This document shows positions 1 to 13,300 of a DNA stretch of 64,000 nt, piece by piece. Location of the stretch: contig JAACJP010000029.1 in NCBI GenBank assembly GCA_013368375.1, forward strand, positions 496,001 to 560,000, given 5' to 3'. The DNA comes from Tricholomella constricta (Eukaryota > Basidiomycota > Agaricomycetes > Agaricales > Lyophyllaceae). The notes under the pieces are model-generated. The model made no database searches and had not been told where the DNA came from. It saw nothing but the letters and a program-made list of their open reading frames with translations. The translations under genes and the position numbers were made by a program. Within the stretch, counting starts at the first letter, position 1. Each line of letters begins with the position of its first letter.

Positions 1-1264
1 GCATCATGGAGAGTTTGGCCGAAAGATCGCATGTCATCGTACTTGACATGGGCTTCTTCCCGAGGAATCCCCGCATTGAGACCCAAGGCAGAATGATCCG
101 TCACCACACGAGGTTTTTCATGCTGCCAGACCACAAACATCGGAGAGACTGGCACCACATGCGATGATGGGGAAAGCTGCCAGCGAGGACAGGGACCAGG
201 CTGGGTGAGCATTCACACACCCTCCTTCACATGGGGTGTGAGCTAGAGGCTGTCATTTATTTTGTGTTTTGTTGAATGATAAATAGTTTTGCTTTGCCCA
301 TGGTCAATGAAAAATGATGGAATTGCTCCACAAATTGGATGAATAATTGTCTGAAAAGCCCCCCGAAAAGAGATGGAATTCAACCAAGTGGAATCTTTTT
401 CACCAATAACAAGATGAAAACCATCCCAAGCAATGAATCAGAGGGGTATGAAATGGGACAAAATATGGCTGAAATTCATCTGATCGACTCATCCCTTATA
501 TGGAAGAAAACCACCCCCCTTAGTGGTGGTTTTCACACAAACTGCTGATGAAATTCATCCCATTTCTGGGGTTATCAAGGATGAAAATTCCTATCCTAGA
601 GGTATTATTTTCCACTTGTTTTCCTTATACAAGTAGACTCTGAAATAAGTAGAGTTCTCAGGTCTGGTTGGGTCCGGTTTTTCGACCATATTTGGACCAA
701 CTGCAACCGCAACTGGTTGCCATAAAAGGAAATCCATCAAAAACTGGACTGCAACTGCAAACAACTGCAAAAACGCGGTTGCAACTGGTTGCAACTGATT
801 GCAACTGAACATCAGTTGAACTGGGTTGAGACCGGTTGTAACCAGTTGCAACTGATGTTTTTGGGGGCTTATGATGGGTTCCCAAGTGCACCACCTTTGT
901 AATGGCAAAAGAATCAAGTAAAACAACCAACAAATACAAAAGTTATGCGTGCATCTGTAGTTTTGACTACAACTTGTCTGTTTTTTGTCTGTTTTGGGTG
1001 ATCTTGGGCTTGTTTTGACTGGAAAATCCACCCGGTGATGGCTGATAAGCAACCAGTCGCAACTAGTCTTCAACCGGTTGCACAACCGCGGTTTTTTGCG
1101 GTTGCTCATGTTGAAATCTCAGCAACTGCAACTGAAAGTCGGGTTGCTACCAGTTGGGGTTGGGTTGGGTTGCAGTCTTTTTGCAGTTGGTGCAACTGGA
1201 CCTGGAAAGACTAGAAATAAGGTGTGATTTTCATACTGTGCGGGTCTCACAGCGAGTAGTAGGT
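1..1264. other. Non-coding left flank with GGTTGC-type repeats
   Basis: I see no convincing gene here. From about 680 to 880 and again from 1045 to 1215 the sequence is made of short units such as GGTTGCAACT and its reverse complement, for example around 780-815. The two blocks face each other in a loosely palindromic arrangement. Reading frames across it on both strands are low-complexity and lack domain signatures. This could be a degenerate MITE or a satellite-like tract. Confidence 0.5.
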
Positions 1265-4200
1265 TACTGGAATGGCAACAACAATGAAAATTATGGTGTC
1301 GGCAATGGCAACGACCACTGCAGCGACAGCCACAGCAACATCAGCAACGGCAATGAAAAATATCAGCAACAAATTGGTAATGGAAATAAAAAATGTCGGC
1401 CAGATTGTGTTTGCCAACAAGATGATTGAGACAGCAGTGAAAGTGGCCAAAATAACCACAGTAACAACCAGTACAGTGTCAGCAACGGCCGCAACCACCT
1501 CGCCAACAGCAATAAAAAATGTCAGCAATGGAATAAAAAATGCCGGCAATGGAAATAAAAAATGTCAGCCAGATTGTGTTTGCCAACAAGATGACCAAGA
1601 CAGCAATATTAAAGTGGCCAGAATGACCACAGTAACAGCCAATAGAGTGTCGGCAATGGCCACAACCACCTCAGCAACGGTCACAGCAACATCGGAATGG
1701 CAATAAAAAATGTCGGCATTGGAAATAAAAAATGTCAGCCAGATTGTGTTTGCCAACAACATGATTGAGGCAGCAATTAAAGTGGCCAGAATGACCACAG
1801 TACCAGCTGGTACAGTGTCAGCAACAGCCACAACCACCTCGGCAACAGCCACAACCACCTCGGCAATGGCAACAACCACCTCAGCAATGGCAACAATCAC
1901 CTCAGCAATGGCAACAACAACATTGGCAACGGCAATAAAGAAATGTTGGCCAGATTGTGTTTACCATAAACATGATTGAGATAGCAATTAAAGTGGCCAA
2001 AATAACCACAGTAACAGCCAGTACAATGTCAGCAATGGCCACAACCACCTCAGCAACGGTCCCACCAATGTCAGCAACAGCAACAAAAAACATTGGCAAT
2101 GGAAATAAAAAACATTGGCCAGATTGTGTTCACTGCAAACATGATTGAGACAGCAATGAAAATAGCTAGAATGACCGCAGTAATGTCACGACCGCCCCTA
2201 ACGACCACCCCTAAAACTCACATCCACTACGTTTTCCCACGCACGACCACTGTATATATATGGCACCACTTCTCTGTTGGACTCTCTACCTCGATATTAC
2301 CAATTGTTACGACTAGTCTCTGTTCTCGTTCTTGTTCTCTCTCACTTTCTTGAATCTATTCTGCTTCACTCTCGTATCGCTTAAGCTTCATTCGTTCGAA
2401 CAAGCTCTTGCGAACGTCCTTGTCGACGCTCACGACCTCCGAACAACCCTTCGGAGCTCGTCTTCCTCGACAACGTCAGGCCTGTCCGCCTCGGTGGTCC
2501 CAGAATAACTCCGTAACCAGCGTGCTACATCAGGTCCTAACAAGTAACAGCTAGTACAGTTTTGGCAACAGCCACAACCACCTTGGCACTGGCAATAAAA
2601 AAATGTCGGCAATAGAATCAAAAACATCAGCCAGATTGTGTTTGCCATAAACTTGATTGAGACAGCAATGGAAATACCCAGAATGACCACAGTAATAGCC
2701 AGTAGAGTGTTGGCAATGGCCACAACCACCTTGGCAATAGCTACAACCACTTTGGCAACAACCACAGCAACGTCGGCAAGATTGAGACAGCAATAATATT
2801 GGCTGGAATGGTCATTGACAATGGCCAGGACAGGGTCAGCAACAGCAACAGCCACATCAGCAATGGCAATGAAAAACTGTTGGCCAGATGTGCTTTTTGC
2901 CAACAATACAACTGAGAGAGAGCAATGAAAGTGGCCAGGGTGACAACAGGACCAACCAGGACAGCATCAGCAACAGTGACAGGTACAGGATGAAATATCA
3001 CACCGGAGGCATTTGCCACGGCATGTTGAACAATATGAATTCAGTTCACTTGACCTGTACATCAAGTGGCATCACGCAATTGATTACATAAAATTGACTT
3101 TTTGGTAGTCGGTAGTCGGAAATTCGGCAAATTTCGGCAAACTAGAATCCGAGTACCGGATTTTGGAATTTTGAAATCAAACTCAGAATCAAACTCTGAA
3201 ATAGGCTGCACGCTCACAGTCACTCATAATCAGATTAGTTCTTTTCTCAACCTTCAGCCTTTACTCTCCCCTTGTCCCCACATTGTGAGTTCTTGTCATA
3301 ACTTTCAATTCATTTATTTCATACTGATACTGATGCAGTTTGCAACTTGTAAGGTGGTAGGTATACAATCAAATAACCCAGTATATCCAATCACTGATTA
3401 TTTTTCTCTTAATGACGCCTCATTTCTTCCGTGGTGAATCTGGAGAATTCTTGAAAGAAGAAGTTGTTCTCTTTCGCTTGGGTGTAGACGGTCCTGCAGG
3501 GGAAGAAATTGAAGAAGAGAAGATGTAACAAAGGAAATATAGGAAGGACAGGACAAAGGTGCACAAAGGTGCGCGTCGACAAGGAACAAATGAGGTCACA
3601 TGCATTTCACATGACCGTCATATTTCACATGACCATAATTTCATGTGACCATTCCCCAATTCCAAATCCGATATCTCGCCGTTCCGATTTCCAACTACCG
3701 AAAAGGTAGAATTGCACTAGACTTTTCATTATGTAATTGATTGACTTTTCCTCATGATGGCACTTGATGTACATGTCAAGTGAAGTGAATTCATATTGTA
3801 CAACATGCCGTGGGAAATGCCTCCGGTGTCACCAAGACTGTATTCAGCAATCATATCATTTTGCACAAATTATTCCCATGTTTTAGCATGGTCAATGGCA
3901 ATAATAGTGTCTGGAGGATTTGGCAGCAGGTTGGGAGGGTAACACCGTACCCTTAACCATGTGGGTACAGTGTTCACGGGTACGGGTAGGGGTTCAGGGA
4001 AAAAAACTCGAGGGTTGCCCCTATCATACTTTAACCATCTCGCCAACATTTTTTGTTTCCATTGCCAACATTTTTTTAATGCCATTGCTGATGTTGTTGC
4101 TGTTGCTGGGGTGGTTGTGGCCATTGCTGACACTGTACCAGCTGGTACTGTGGTCATTCTGGCCACTTGAATTGCTGCCTCAATCATCTTGTTAGCGAAC

Positions 4201-4356
4201 ACAATCTGGCCGACGTTTTTTATTTCCATTGCCGACATTTTTTATTGCCATTGCTGAGGTGGCCGTGGCCATTGCTGACACTGTACTGGCTGTTACTGTG
4301 GTCATTCTGGCCACTTTAATTGCTGCCTCAATCATCTTGTTGGCGAACACAATCTC
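1265..4356. repeat. Large imperfect inverted repeat with AAC/GCC-rich tandem arms
   Basis: From 1265 to 2178 and 2548 to 2990 the plus strand is a degenerate tandem array of units containing GCAATGGCAACAACC, CAGATTGTGTTTGCCAAC and GAATGACCACAGTAAC. The same units appear in reverse complement at about 4029-4356. Between them lie two roughly 100-bp arms (2998-3098 and 3725-3832) that are near-perfect inverted copies. A second inverted pair, GGTAGTCGGAAATTCGG at 3111 and its inverse at 3684-3699, lies closer to the centre, leaving a loop of about 560 bp. The whole resembles a foldback element or an inverted duplication. Long reading frames inside are products of the repeat and are not called as genes. 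Confidence 0.7.
2184..2542 (+). mobile_element. Solo LTR (359 bp) with perfect 5-bp TSD
   Basis: The sequence begins TGTCACGACC and ends GGTCCTAACA, the TG...CA form of an LTR. It is flanked by AGTAA at 2179-2183 and AGTAA at 2543-2547. It interrupts a tandem unit whose two halves resume exactly at the duplicated bases. A TATATATA run near 2251 fits an LTR promoter. No second copy and no internal region are present, so it is most simply a solo LTR left by LTR-LTR recombination. The family is unknown and orientation is assumed from the TATA position. Confidence 0.85.
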
Positions 4357-4744
4357 CGACAGTTCTTGCACTCTCTTGGTCTTCCTATACCCAATTTATT
4401 CCCTCTCCTTTGCAACAACAGAGTGCCATTGAAATCACCAACTCAGATTCTACCTCATCGTGTTCCAAACACAATGATATCTGTTACCATTTCATCTGTG
4501 AACATATTTGTTTGGGCTCTTTTGCCACTTCTTCAATCACCACTTCCGAAATGACTGCCAACATTCTCACAGAACTTCTTCCACTTCCTCTTCATCTTTG
4601 CCACTGTCACCCTCTTTGTTGAAACTTACCATGTTCATGTGACCCATCACATGATAGATTCTTATCAATGGTCTGTGCACTACAATTATCTCCAAATTCC
4701 AATGGTCTATGTGCCATCCCTGTAGTATAAATAGCACCTCAATA
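4357..4744. other. Unannotated flank before the copia element
   Basis: This unique-looking sequence lies between the foldback repeat and the copia 5' LTR. It contains T/C-rich stretches and no supported gene. Its last five bases, CAATA (4740-4744), are the left copy of the copia target-site duplication. Confidence 0.4.
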
Positions 4745-5091
4745 TGTTGCGATCCAGTGAACCGCGAACCACCGTAAGTGCGCCCAATCCTTTCATCCTT
4801 TCATTCTCCATTCCTTTCATACTTTATCACAAAGACTCTTTGTTATACCATACACAAAGGACATACCATACATATATATACTTACCTTAGGATATCCGGA
4901 TACCCTTAGTTCTTGTACACAGACTAAGGGTAAGCCGCTTTTACATTATCATTGACGGACACTTTACTTATTCTACTGTAGATATTTCTTTTCTGTGTTC
5001 TTCTAGGTATGGCACACAGAATATAGTCCTTGTACACAGACTAAGGATATTTCTGTGTTCTTCTAGTTAACCTACAGATTGGATTCTAACA
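4745..5091 (+). repeat. Copia 5' LTR
   Basis: 347 bp, TG...CA termini. It differs from the 3' copy by a few substitutions and a 5-bp insertion near 4990. A TATATATA run at about 4874 is a likely promoter element. Confidence 0.95.
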
Positions 5092-5101
5092 GGTTATGGG
5101 C
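5092..5101 (+). other. Copia primer-binding site (half tRNA-iMet type)
   Basis: The ten bases directly after the 5' LTR, GGTTATGGGC, are complementary to the anticodon-loop region of initiator tRNA-Met (GCCCAUAACC). Drosophila copia and related elements use this internal site with a cleaved half-tRNA primer. The match stops after ten bases. Confidence 0.7.
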
Positions 5102-5287
5102 ATCTAAGCCGTACACTCAAGTGGCGAGCTTTTCTTTGAATCCTGATCTCTCTGGGTTACCAGGCCGACTGCCCATCTTATCAGCATCTTATCTGTCACG
5201 GGCCGACTGCCCTCAATCTTATCAGCACGTATCGAAACACGTGTTTCCAGAATCCTTTGTCTACACACCCCCCCCTCTATCTGAACT

Positions 5288-8195
5288 ATGACTAGCCCTC
5301 CAATCGATGCTGCAACGGCGACTGAAATGCGCAGGATCGACAACTCGAGTGCCTGCGCGATTTCCCCCGTCAAAATCGCTCTCGGCTACAAGGGACACCT
5401 CTTAACCAAAGATGATGGGACTTATACTACTTGGGCCCGGGACTTTGAAAACGAACTCGTCATGAACGGTCTCTGGGAATACGCTTTTGATCCCCCCCTT
5501 CGCCCCGACGAAGTCTACGAACCGCGCGCCTACCGTAACTGGGCTCATAATGATCGGCTCATCTGCGCCTTCATCGCCACCGGAGTCGCCAGTTCCGAAC
5601 AACAGTTTATGCCGAAGGAAGGTGCGAAGGCATGCTGGCTTGCCATAAGGGGTAGGCACAAGGGTTCTGGACCCGTCCAGCAGGTACGACTTCTCCAAGA
5701 AGCCCTCTCCACGAAATGCTCGCTGGACACCCCCCTCACCGAGACCATTGACTCCATCTTCGAGAAGATCGATCGCGCGTTCGCGGTCGGCAAAGTCTCC
5801 TCTGACACGCTGAAATGCATCGCGTGCCTCAGCTCCCTCTCAGACAAGGCCTTCGCTCACGCGCGATCCAGCGATCCAACATTTCCCGTGACATCGCTGC
5901 AGCCACCAGAGAGAAGCCCTACAAATCGACTGACATCCGCCGTTACCTCGAGAACGAGCAGACCCTCATCAACGGAGATAAAGCTGACACCACCACCACT
6001 GCCTTCGTCGCAAAACCACACACCCACCGCCGAGGGGATCTCACATGCACCGAATGCCTGCTACGCGGACGCCCTGCCAAAGGCCACATGAAGGAATGGT
6101 GTATTCTCAAACGAGGAGGACAGGAAGGGAAGACCTTGGATGAATCGCGCACCGCGTGCCACGCTCACTACAATGCGCGACGAAACAAAAGTCCCAAGAC
6201 CGCTACCACCTCCAAGATAACTATTACGCCAGACGGAGGAAAGGCGTACTGCATTGAAGGAGACGCCGCGTCGATCGCGGCCTACGTTGCCACCCAAACT
6301 AGCGGCAAACCAGAGTTTGCAGGACTCGCTTCGGATGTCTTACCAGAAGACGCCCTCACTGTCACGGAGACACTCGAGCACGACATGTGGCTCGCCGTCG
6401 GAGAGGAGCCCAGAGCTAGCATAAACTGGGGCGAGTACACCAACACCAATATCCCTGACGTCGCACTCTCCACAATTACTCCACTGCAACAGTTCCAGCG
6501 CACCCCACTCGTATCCCTCACCGAACACCCCTTCTACCTCGACACCGGCGCAACGGTACATATTTCCCCCGACGCGTCCGATTTCTACTCCTTGCGCCCC
6601 ATCCCAGCGAGGCCTATCAGAGGCGTTGGAGGATCCTCAATTGCCGCGGTGGGCATAGGACGAATCCGTCTCCGAGTATCGAGGGGGGCATATATCGTTC
6701 TCGAAGACGCACTCTATGTACCTAAATCTACCGTCCGCCTCCTGTCCATCGGCTCCATGTCAGACCATTCCAGAACCACCACCTCTTTCGATAACATCGG
6801 CGCTAAAATCTACAACAAATCCACCGGTGCTCACATCGCGAGCGCGACCCGCCTCCAAACAACCAACAAACACTTATACGCTCTCGACCTCCAATTTGCA
6901 CAAGCTGAACATACCCTTGTGGCGCAGCATTCCCCCGATCTCGCGACCTGGCATCGCAGACTCGGACATGCCAATTACCAGTCCATCATCGAAATGGCAA
7001 AGGCGGGAATGGTCGAAGGTATGCCATTTTCTTTCCCCTTCAAACCACCTAAATGCGAACACTGTATCCTTGGGAAGCAATCCAGGAAACCGGTTCCGAA
7101 GGTGCGGGAGGAGGGGAAGGGACATAGGGCGACGCGAAAGCTTGGGACCGTATGGGTAGATCTTACGGGCGAATCTCCTGTATCCTCAAAGACGGGACAC
7201 ACATGCATAATGAACATTGTCGACGATTATACCAACAAACCATGGTCTGTCCCTCTTAAGCGCAAGGACGAAGCATTTCCAGAGCTAAAGGCATGGATTC
7301 TCGCACGGGAGAATGAGACGGGACTCAAAGTCGGCATTCTACACACTGGTCATGATGGCGAGCTCAAAAGCAAAGAGTCCGAGGCATGGTTCAAAGCGCA
7401 CGGTATCACACATCAATTCGGAGCGCCATACACCTCAGCACACATGGGACACGTTGAGCGAATGCATCGCACTCTCATGGGCAAGGCTCGCACGATGTGC
7501 ATCGCTGCCGGCTGCCCCCCATCCCTCTGGGTCGAATTCTACCTCACCGCAACGCATCTCACGGGAAAGACGAAGACATCATCGCTCAAAAATGTCACGC
7601 CGGATGAGCTCTGGTACGACAAGAAGCCGGACTACTCATACATGCGTGAGATAGGGTGTCGTGCATTTGTGCTGATCTTGAACAAACACAATCCTAAAAT
7701 CTACGAACGCTCGGTTGAGTGCATTCTTGTCGGCTACGATCGGGCAGCTAAAACATACAGGTGTTATGACAAGACAACCGGGAGAATTCACAGCACCTAC
7801 CACATCCGCTTCCTAGAAAGCCACGATGGCCATCCCCCACCACCCATTCCATCTACCCCTGTACCTCAACCGGACTCGGATGACCCCCCCACTATTGCTG
7901 ATATCCTGAACGATGCCGATGAACAACCCTCCATCATTACCCAGCCCGACGAACCCCTGCCAGACATCATCACACCCCCAGAGCAACCTGCGATCATATC
8001 TCCAGATGACGAACCTCACCCTGCAACTACCGAGCGCCGCACCACACGTACCAGGATCCCTACAGCCAAAAGCAACCCTGACAACCCCACCGAAACCCGC
8101 ACCGAGAAAGCTGTACGCGAGTCCAAGGAGGCGGGAGAACGGTTGAAGGAAACACGGGCAGAACGGAAGCAAGCACTGGAGGACCTCCGACGCGC
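5288..8195 (+). pseudogene. Copia gag-pol, 5' portion (Gag, protease, integrase)
   Basis: Translation starts at the ATG at 5288 with a copia-type Gag. Near 5862-5885 the frame changes: Gag-like sequence leaves the first frame (which stops at 6091) and continues in another (open from 5815), so an indel has broken the gene. The second frame has a Cys/His cluster (CTEC...H...C) near 6050, an aspartic protease site LDTGAT near 6538, the GAG-pre-integrase motif WHRRLGH near 6949 followed by HCILGK, and an integrase core with VWVDLTGE and later ARxMC-type motifs. At 8195 the codon for Ala is cut by the insertion of element G and is completed at 22058. After that point the frame would run into the G LTR and stop within a few codons (8217). 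Confidence 0.9.
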
Positions 8196-9029
8196 TGTCA
8201 CACTTAAGTTTGTTTAACTAAGTGTCCAGGGCTACCGGAAGCTAGCTGAATGCAACGGGAAGTTACCTGGGTGTTCGAGGGAATTTGTAGTATCAAGCGT
8301 AACCTGTAAATGACCTATAAATTGTTTATTAGTGTCCTCGAAGACTTGATACACCTGAAGGGATCGTGGGAAAATAAGTGATGATGTAATATGACGTGAC
8401 TTGACTCGACCTGTAAAATCTGTGACTGTGGGAAAGTTACGTAACCGTGGGAATATTGATCGCTGTGTTGTCCTGTGTTGACTACTGAAGGAACGGTGCG
8501 AAACGGACTTGAACTGATGAAGGTAGGTGTTGGCACTGTGTATGACGACGACCAGCTATGTCTGACGATGACGGACTATACTGCGGGGCTGTGGACAGTG
8601 ATTGATAATGTCTGATGCGGAAACGGTGTGAAACAGGCTTGATCTGATGGAGATAGGTGTCGACGCTGTGTACGACGATGACGAGCTATGTCTGATGATG
8701 ACGACGGACTATACTTCAGTGCTGTGGACAATGATGAACAAAGTCTGATGCTGATGATCGACTGATGCTGATGATCGTGACTGATGCTGATAGATGTGAC
8801 TGATGCTGATGGTCGTGACTGATGCTGATAGTGCTGACTAACTGATGCTGGACGTACGTGCTTCGGCGCTGTATCAGACAGTGGCAAAGGTTTGCTGGAC
8901 CTGGAAAATACGTGCTTCGAACTGTTTCGGACAGTGACGAAGGATATCAGAAACTATGTGCCTCGGCGCTGTATCGGACAGTGACGAAGATATCGGGAAC
9001 TACGTGCCTCGACGCTGTATCGGACAGTG
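8196..9029 (-). repeat. Element G 3' LTR, 5'-truncated
   Basis: This stretch matches 13508-14998 (minus the MITE) almost base for base, from TGTCACACTTAAG to a run of tandem units ending CTGTATCGGACAGTGA. Beyond 9029 the two copies diverge, so the upstream part of this LTR, in element orientation, is missing. The copy ends in the tandem-repeat tract, which may have helped the deletion. Confidence 0.8.
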
Positions 9030-9539
9030 ATTTGTTGACTCTTTGACCTCGTGTGCTCATGGTTGCTGTGCGTGAATGTGGTTCAAGTGGAATGGCGGGC
9101 ACGATGGCTGAAGTGAGGCTTTCCAAAATTAACTTCTAGCTTTTGATCCGCTTAGATTTAGTCTGGCACTCCGTCATGCAGAATAGAAAGGTTCTTCTTC
9201 TTCTTCAGATCCGGTATGCACTTGGGGTTTCTCCTATAGATCTATCGAGATTGCATCTGATTTGTTTCCAATTGGGGCTGGCTCGTTTTGTTGGTAATTG
9301 GTTGTGTCATCAATGGTTTCATCATATAGCATAGGGTCGTCTCTGCGGATATAAGAGACGGTTCAAAAGGCGGCATAGGGATAGGCATGAAAAGTTGTAG
9401 CATAGGGTCGTCTCTGCGGCATATGGCATGTGGTGTAAAATTTGTTTATCCTGTTATCTCGTCTGTTTCCTATATTAGATCTGCAACCGATGGGTGTCCT
9501 GTGGTAGTGCCTTTAGTGACAAAAGCATGTGCATGTGAT
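9030..9539. other. Element G residual internal sequence
   Basis: About 500 bp between the truncated 3' LTR and the tail of the gag-protease region. I see no RT, RNase H or integrase motif on either strand. It is probably what remains around the deletion that removed pol. Confidence 0.4.
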
Positions 9540-10382
9540 CTACAAGCGGTAAGAGCTGATCCATTTGGAGAGACTGATGAGGAAACACATGCAGAGGAAA
9601 TTTCGATATTGGAGGAGGATCCGACATGACAATGTTGTGTTATGGGTACTCGCGAGGAACGATAGCAAGTTACTTTCTGAGGTGTTGGGTGGTGCTCCTG
9701 GGCTTGTATTTTCTATAATGGTGCCATTGACAGGATCTGTGTGGAATGCATGAAGTGGAGACATCAATATGACAGCCTCTCCAGGTGTCAATGGTTCTAG
9801 ATTGGCGATAGTTGATACATAGTCATTAGGAGTCCTTGGGAGGTTGGCATATATGCATGAGTCATTGGCAGCAGTGTTAATATCATTAGAGTCGTTATAC
9901 GTGATGGTGTCCTGTGCAATGTTGTTGGTATAGTTTGTTGTAGAATCGTTAGCAGTGGTGGATTGAGTGACGGCCAAGTAAAGGCTTGTTGGATTAGTTT
10001 CGAAGGGTGGGGAAGTCTCGATTGGAAGAAGTACAGAGGTGACGGCAGATATACTATCTTTGGTGTCCGCCTGGAATTTGGTGTCTTCAAGACTGTCAGA
10101 ATGGATAGGTGAAGGTGTAGACAGGTGCGTATTATTGCATGATTGGACAGTGCGCTCTGGCAGCAGTGCTCTCTCTTGATTGTGTTTCTGTCCGTATCTT
10201 CTTCTTCTGCCTGACTTAGGCGTAATCACATAGTTGAGGATAAGTGGTCGTCGATTGGACATTCCAGGGCGAAGGACACATCGTAGCTTGAGTTTCCTTA
10301 AAGTCCTCAGGTATGGGAGATCGGTTACTGGTGACTTTAACCTTTTGATTGAATGACAGGTGTACCTTTTTGAGTCAGGCAA
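9540..10382 (-). CDS. Element G downstream ORF (post-protease linker)
   Basis: A 280-codon minus-strand frame that overlaps the end of the gag-protease ORF by about 45 bases, in a different frame. The N-terminal 90 residues are basic (a GRRRRYGQ stretch). The middle is rich in Asn, Thr and Asp, and the end is hydrophobic. I do not recognise a catalytic domain. By position it should be the start of the pol region after protease, expressed by frameshifting or reinitiation and cut short by the deletion that removed RT. It could equally be an accessory ORF. Confidence 0.4.
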   Translation of the reverse strand: MPDSKRYTCHSIKRLKSPVTDLPYLRTLRKLKLRCVLRPGMSNRRPLILNYVITPKSGRRRRYGQKHNQERALLPERTVQSCNNTHLSTPSPIHSDSLEDTKFQADTKDSISAVTSVLLPIETSPPFETNPTSLYLAVTQSTTANDSTTNYTNNIAQDTITYNDSNDINTAANDSCIYANLPRTPNDYVSTIANLEPLTPGEAVILMSPLHAFHTDPVNGTIIENTSPGAPPNTSESNLLSFLASTHNTTLSCRILLQYRNFLCMCFLISLSKWISSYRL

Positions 10383-13300
10383 TCTCTCCTAGATCTTGAT
10401 TCGATCACTTTCTGTGCTTCTATTGATAGCTCCATGCTCTCGGTCTCCTCCGATGCTTCTGCTGCTGAATTGAAGAGATCGGGTCCTGGAAATTCTATTT
10501 CCCTGGACACAGTGTTCATCATCCCTTGGACATTCTCTGAGATCTGTGAGGGTGTGGGAACAGAGCCCTGGGAAGGCAAATTTTCATCGTCTAGGATTAT
10601 GTGCATGGGATCCAGCTGTTCTATCGGTTCCCAAAATTCTTCAGTTATTCCTAGAGCATCAAAAGGGGCATTGGTGTCTATAATATTACCGCCAGGTTCC
10701 TGGGTGATCATCCCTACTGCAAATTCGTTTGTTCGAGGTGGCTGCCTAATATCAAAGGTGTACGTTGGGCGAGGTGCGTGGTCCTCGACGAGGAGCTCAA
10801 GCTTGGAGTTTTCGCTTTCTGGATCTCTAAATATAAGGTAGGTTCTATCAGGTCTTTCGTTGATTGAGACCATGTTATCGCGTTGCCACGGCCGGCCTAA
10901 AAGAATATCAAAGGGTACGTCATCACCTATAAACAAATTTGCAATGGTCTTGACACCGCCACACTTGAGTGTAAGTTCAGGGATATATCCTTTGAGACTT
11001 CCGGTACCGCCGTTGGCATCGTTCATTACAACTTTACGTTCAGGGTCGAGTGGTGTTCCCGTTAATGATCGGATGATCTTTCGATTGATGACATTGAGTT
11101 CAGATCCAGTGTCAATGATGCCTAGTGCCATTTGTCCACCAACCTTGAGTGGAATGCGGATCAAATTTCCAGTGCTGCTATTGGATAGAGTAACTGTGTG
11201 AATTGCGGCAGCAGCCGACGGCATCTGCGGTATTTGCGGTATCTGCGGCATCTGCGGTATCTGCGGTATCTGCAGCATCTGCGGCATCTGCGGTATTGGT
11301 GGGTTCTTGCGTTTAACTGAGTCCATAAGGTCATCAGCTACTTCTCGAGAAGAGGCTAAGATTTCGCCAAGGCTTAATGTCAGTGGCGTGTTCAGTATCT
11401 GTGTAACAACTTGCTTGTCGACCATTTGTGCTGAGACTTGGGATTGTCGAATTGGTACACGTGGTTTGGGGTGCGGCTTGTTGATAGTCGGCAGGGCTTG
11501 TGGGGCCTTATGTAAGTTCAGATTCTGGGGGATCGTGGGTGTCTCCTCCATCGAGACATCTTCTGGAGGTACTACCATTCTTGGCTGTTGGGCATCAATG
11601 GGTACCTGTGAAACATCTTCTAATGGAACCCTGTCATATTGAGGATGTGCACGAGTCGATGCGCCTGCTTCTGGTTGTAAAGACTTGTCTTGTTGCTGAG
11701 GCTCTTTACCCTTTTGTGATAGTTTGGTGACATTGTTGACTGCATCCTTTCGTGCTCGGGTGGTCATTCTTCGAGGATCTCTGTCCAAGGCAAAGACATC
11801 TGCTTCATCGTCGCTGTCTTCAGAATTCATTTCATATATGTGAGCTGCCCGTTCAAAGGTTGTGTACTTGTTTGCACCAATAGAAATGAAGTGAGATGTT
11901 GCGTATATCTGATTATGACGATCAGCGGCGGCAATGATAGTCTCATCGCCTCCACGGCGAACCACTGTTCCATCCTTGAAGGTGATTCTTCCATAATCAT
12001 CTCGCTTCAAATCTCCTTTCTGTATTCTATTCTGCAGCTCCACACAGTCTCTGAGGGTGTGACCTGTCTTTCCACATCCATAGCACATCAAGGGCGGACG
12101 TGGGCCTTGTCCCATCATGTGTGGTGGCAGAGGTTGCTGAATATTAGTTGGGGGGTTTGCTGAAGCATACGGTTCACGTGGAGGTTGCATGCGAGGATGA
12201 CTGTTCATAAGTGGTAGCTGATTAGGGCCTGTCGTGGGTGTCTTGATCAATGGTAGGGGAAAACATTCCTTGACCATGTTGTCGAGCTTGTATGCCTTGA
12301 AGTAGAGTAACCCATACTTGGGATCGTCCAATGAGAGGTTACCGAGTTGATCAATAAGGTCATCTACCTCGCTTTTTGGATTCGTGACAGGCTTGGGTAC
12401 CTTAAACGACTTCATCGGTGGTGATTCCTTGGACGCCTTGCGCTTCGTTATGCGTGATCGGCCTGGTTCTTCTTCATCAGAGTCAGAGTCGGACGATGAG
12501 TCGGAGGAGGAATCATGGTGGACTTTCTTCTTAGTTGTCCTCTTCTTCTTGAAGGATTGCTTCTTCTTTCTAATTTCTTCCTCAGAAGATTCTAGGTTGG
12601 AGTCATCCGAAGAGGAGTCTGTATCCTCTGCCTTGAATTTCCTAGACTTGGAGGATATCAGATGGCGGTCAAAGCGGTTGCGTTCGTAGAGTTTCTCAAC
12701 GGCGTCTATCACTAATGCCATCGGGATTGCCTTCTTCAAAGAGAGAGTCGGGTTCGCTGCCATAACACGGTGCTCGATGTCCCTGCGTAAGCTGCAGTTG
12801 ATCCCTTCCCAGAAGTAACAAGCTTGTTCTTCTGAGCTGATAGTCTGCTCCTTAAGTAAGCGTCCTGCAATCGTGATAAATGCTCGTTGGTACTTCTTCC
12901 ATCTGGAAAGAGAGTTAATGGCTCTGCCTGCCCACTTGGTGACAAGAATCTTGAGGTTCGGGATGTTATACTTGCTGTCGCGGAGTTCTGCATCGTAATA
13001 GTTGAGGATATCCTTCTGTAAAGTAGTCCAATCTTGGGCTTCGCAGCTGGGGAGGCTTGTAATTAGCTGGGAGACATCGTATGAACAGTAGTCTGCAATT
13101 CTGTTGCAGCGCTCGGCTGGGTCGACGTTGAAGGCGGTGCATAAATCATTAAATCGCTTCAAGAATTTCTTGACCTGCTTATAGCTGCCTTTGAATATCT
13201 CAGGTGCGTCTCTCGATCGTGGTGAAGGCAATAAGCCTGTGCTGGTCAGTGATGACAACATTGTGATTGCGGGTATTGTTGGATTAGATATGTGAGCTGA

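Noticed and set aside
1247..2148. Ala/Val/Thr-rich frames on both strands over the tandem array
   Set aside because: Translations of a short degenerate repeat; every frame looks protein-like and none has a domain.
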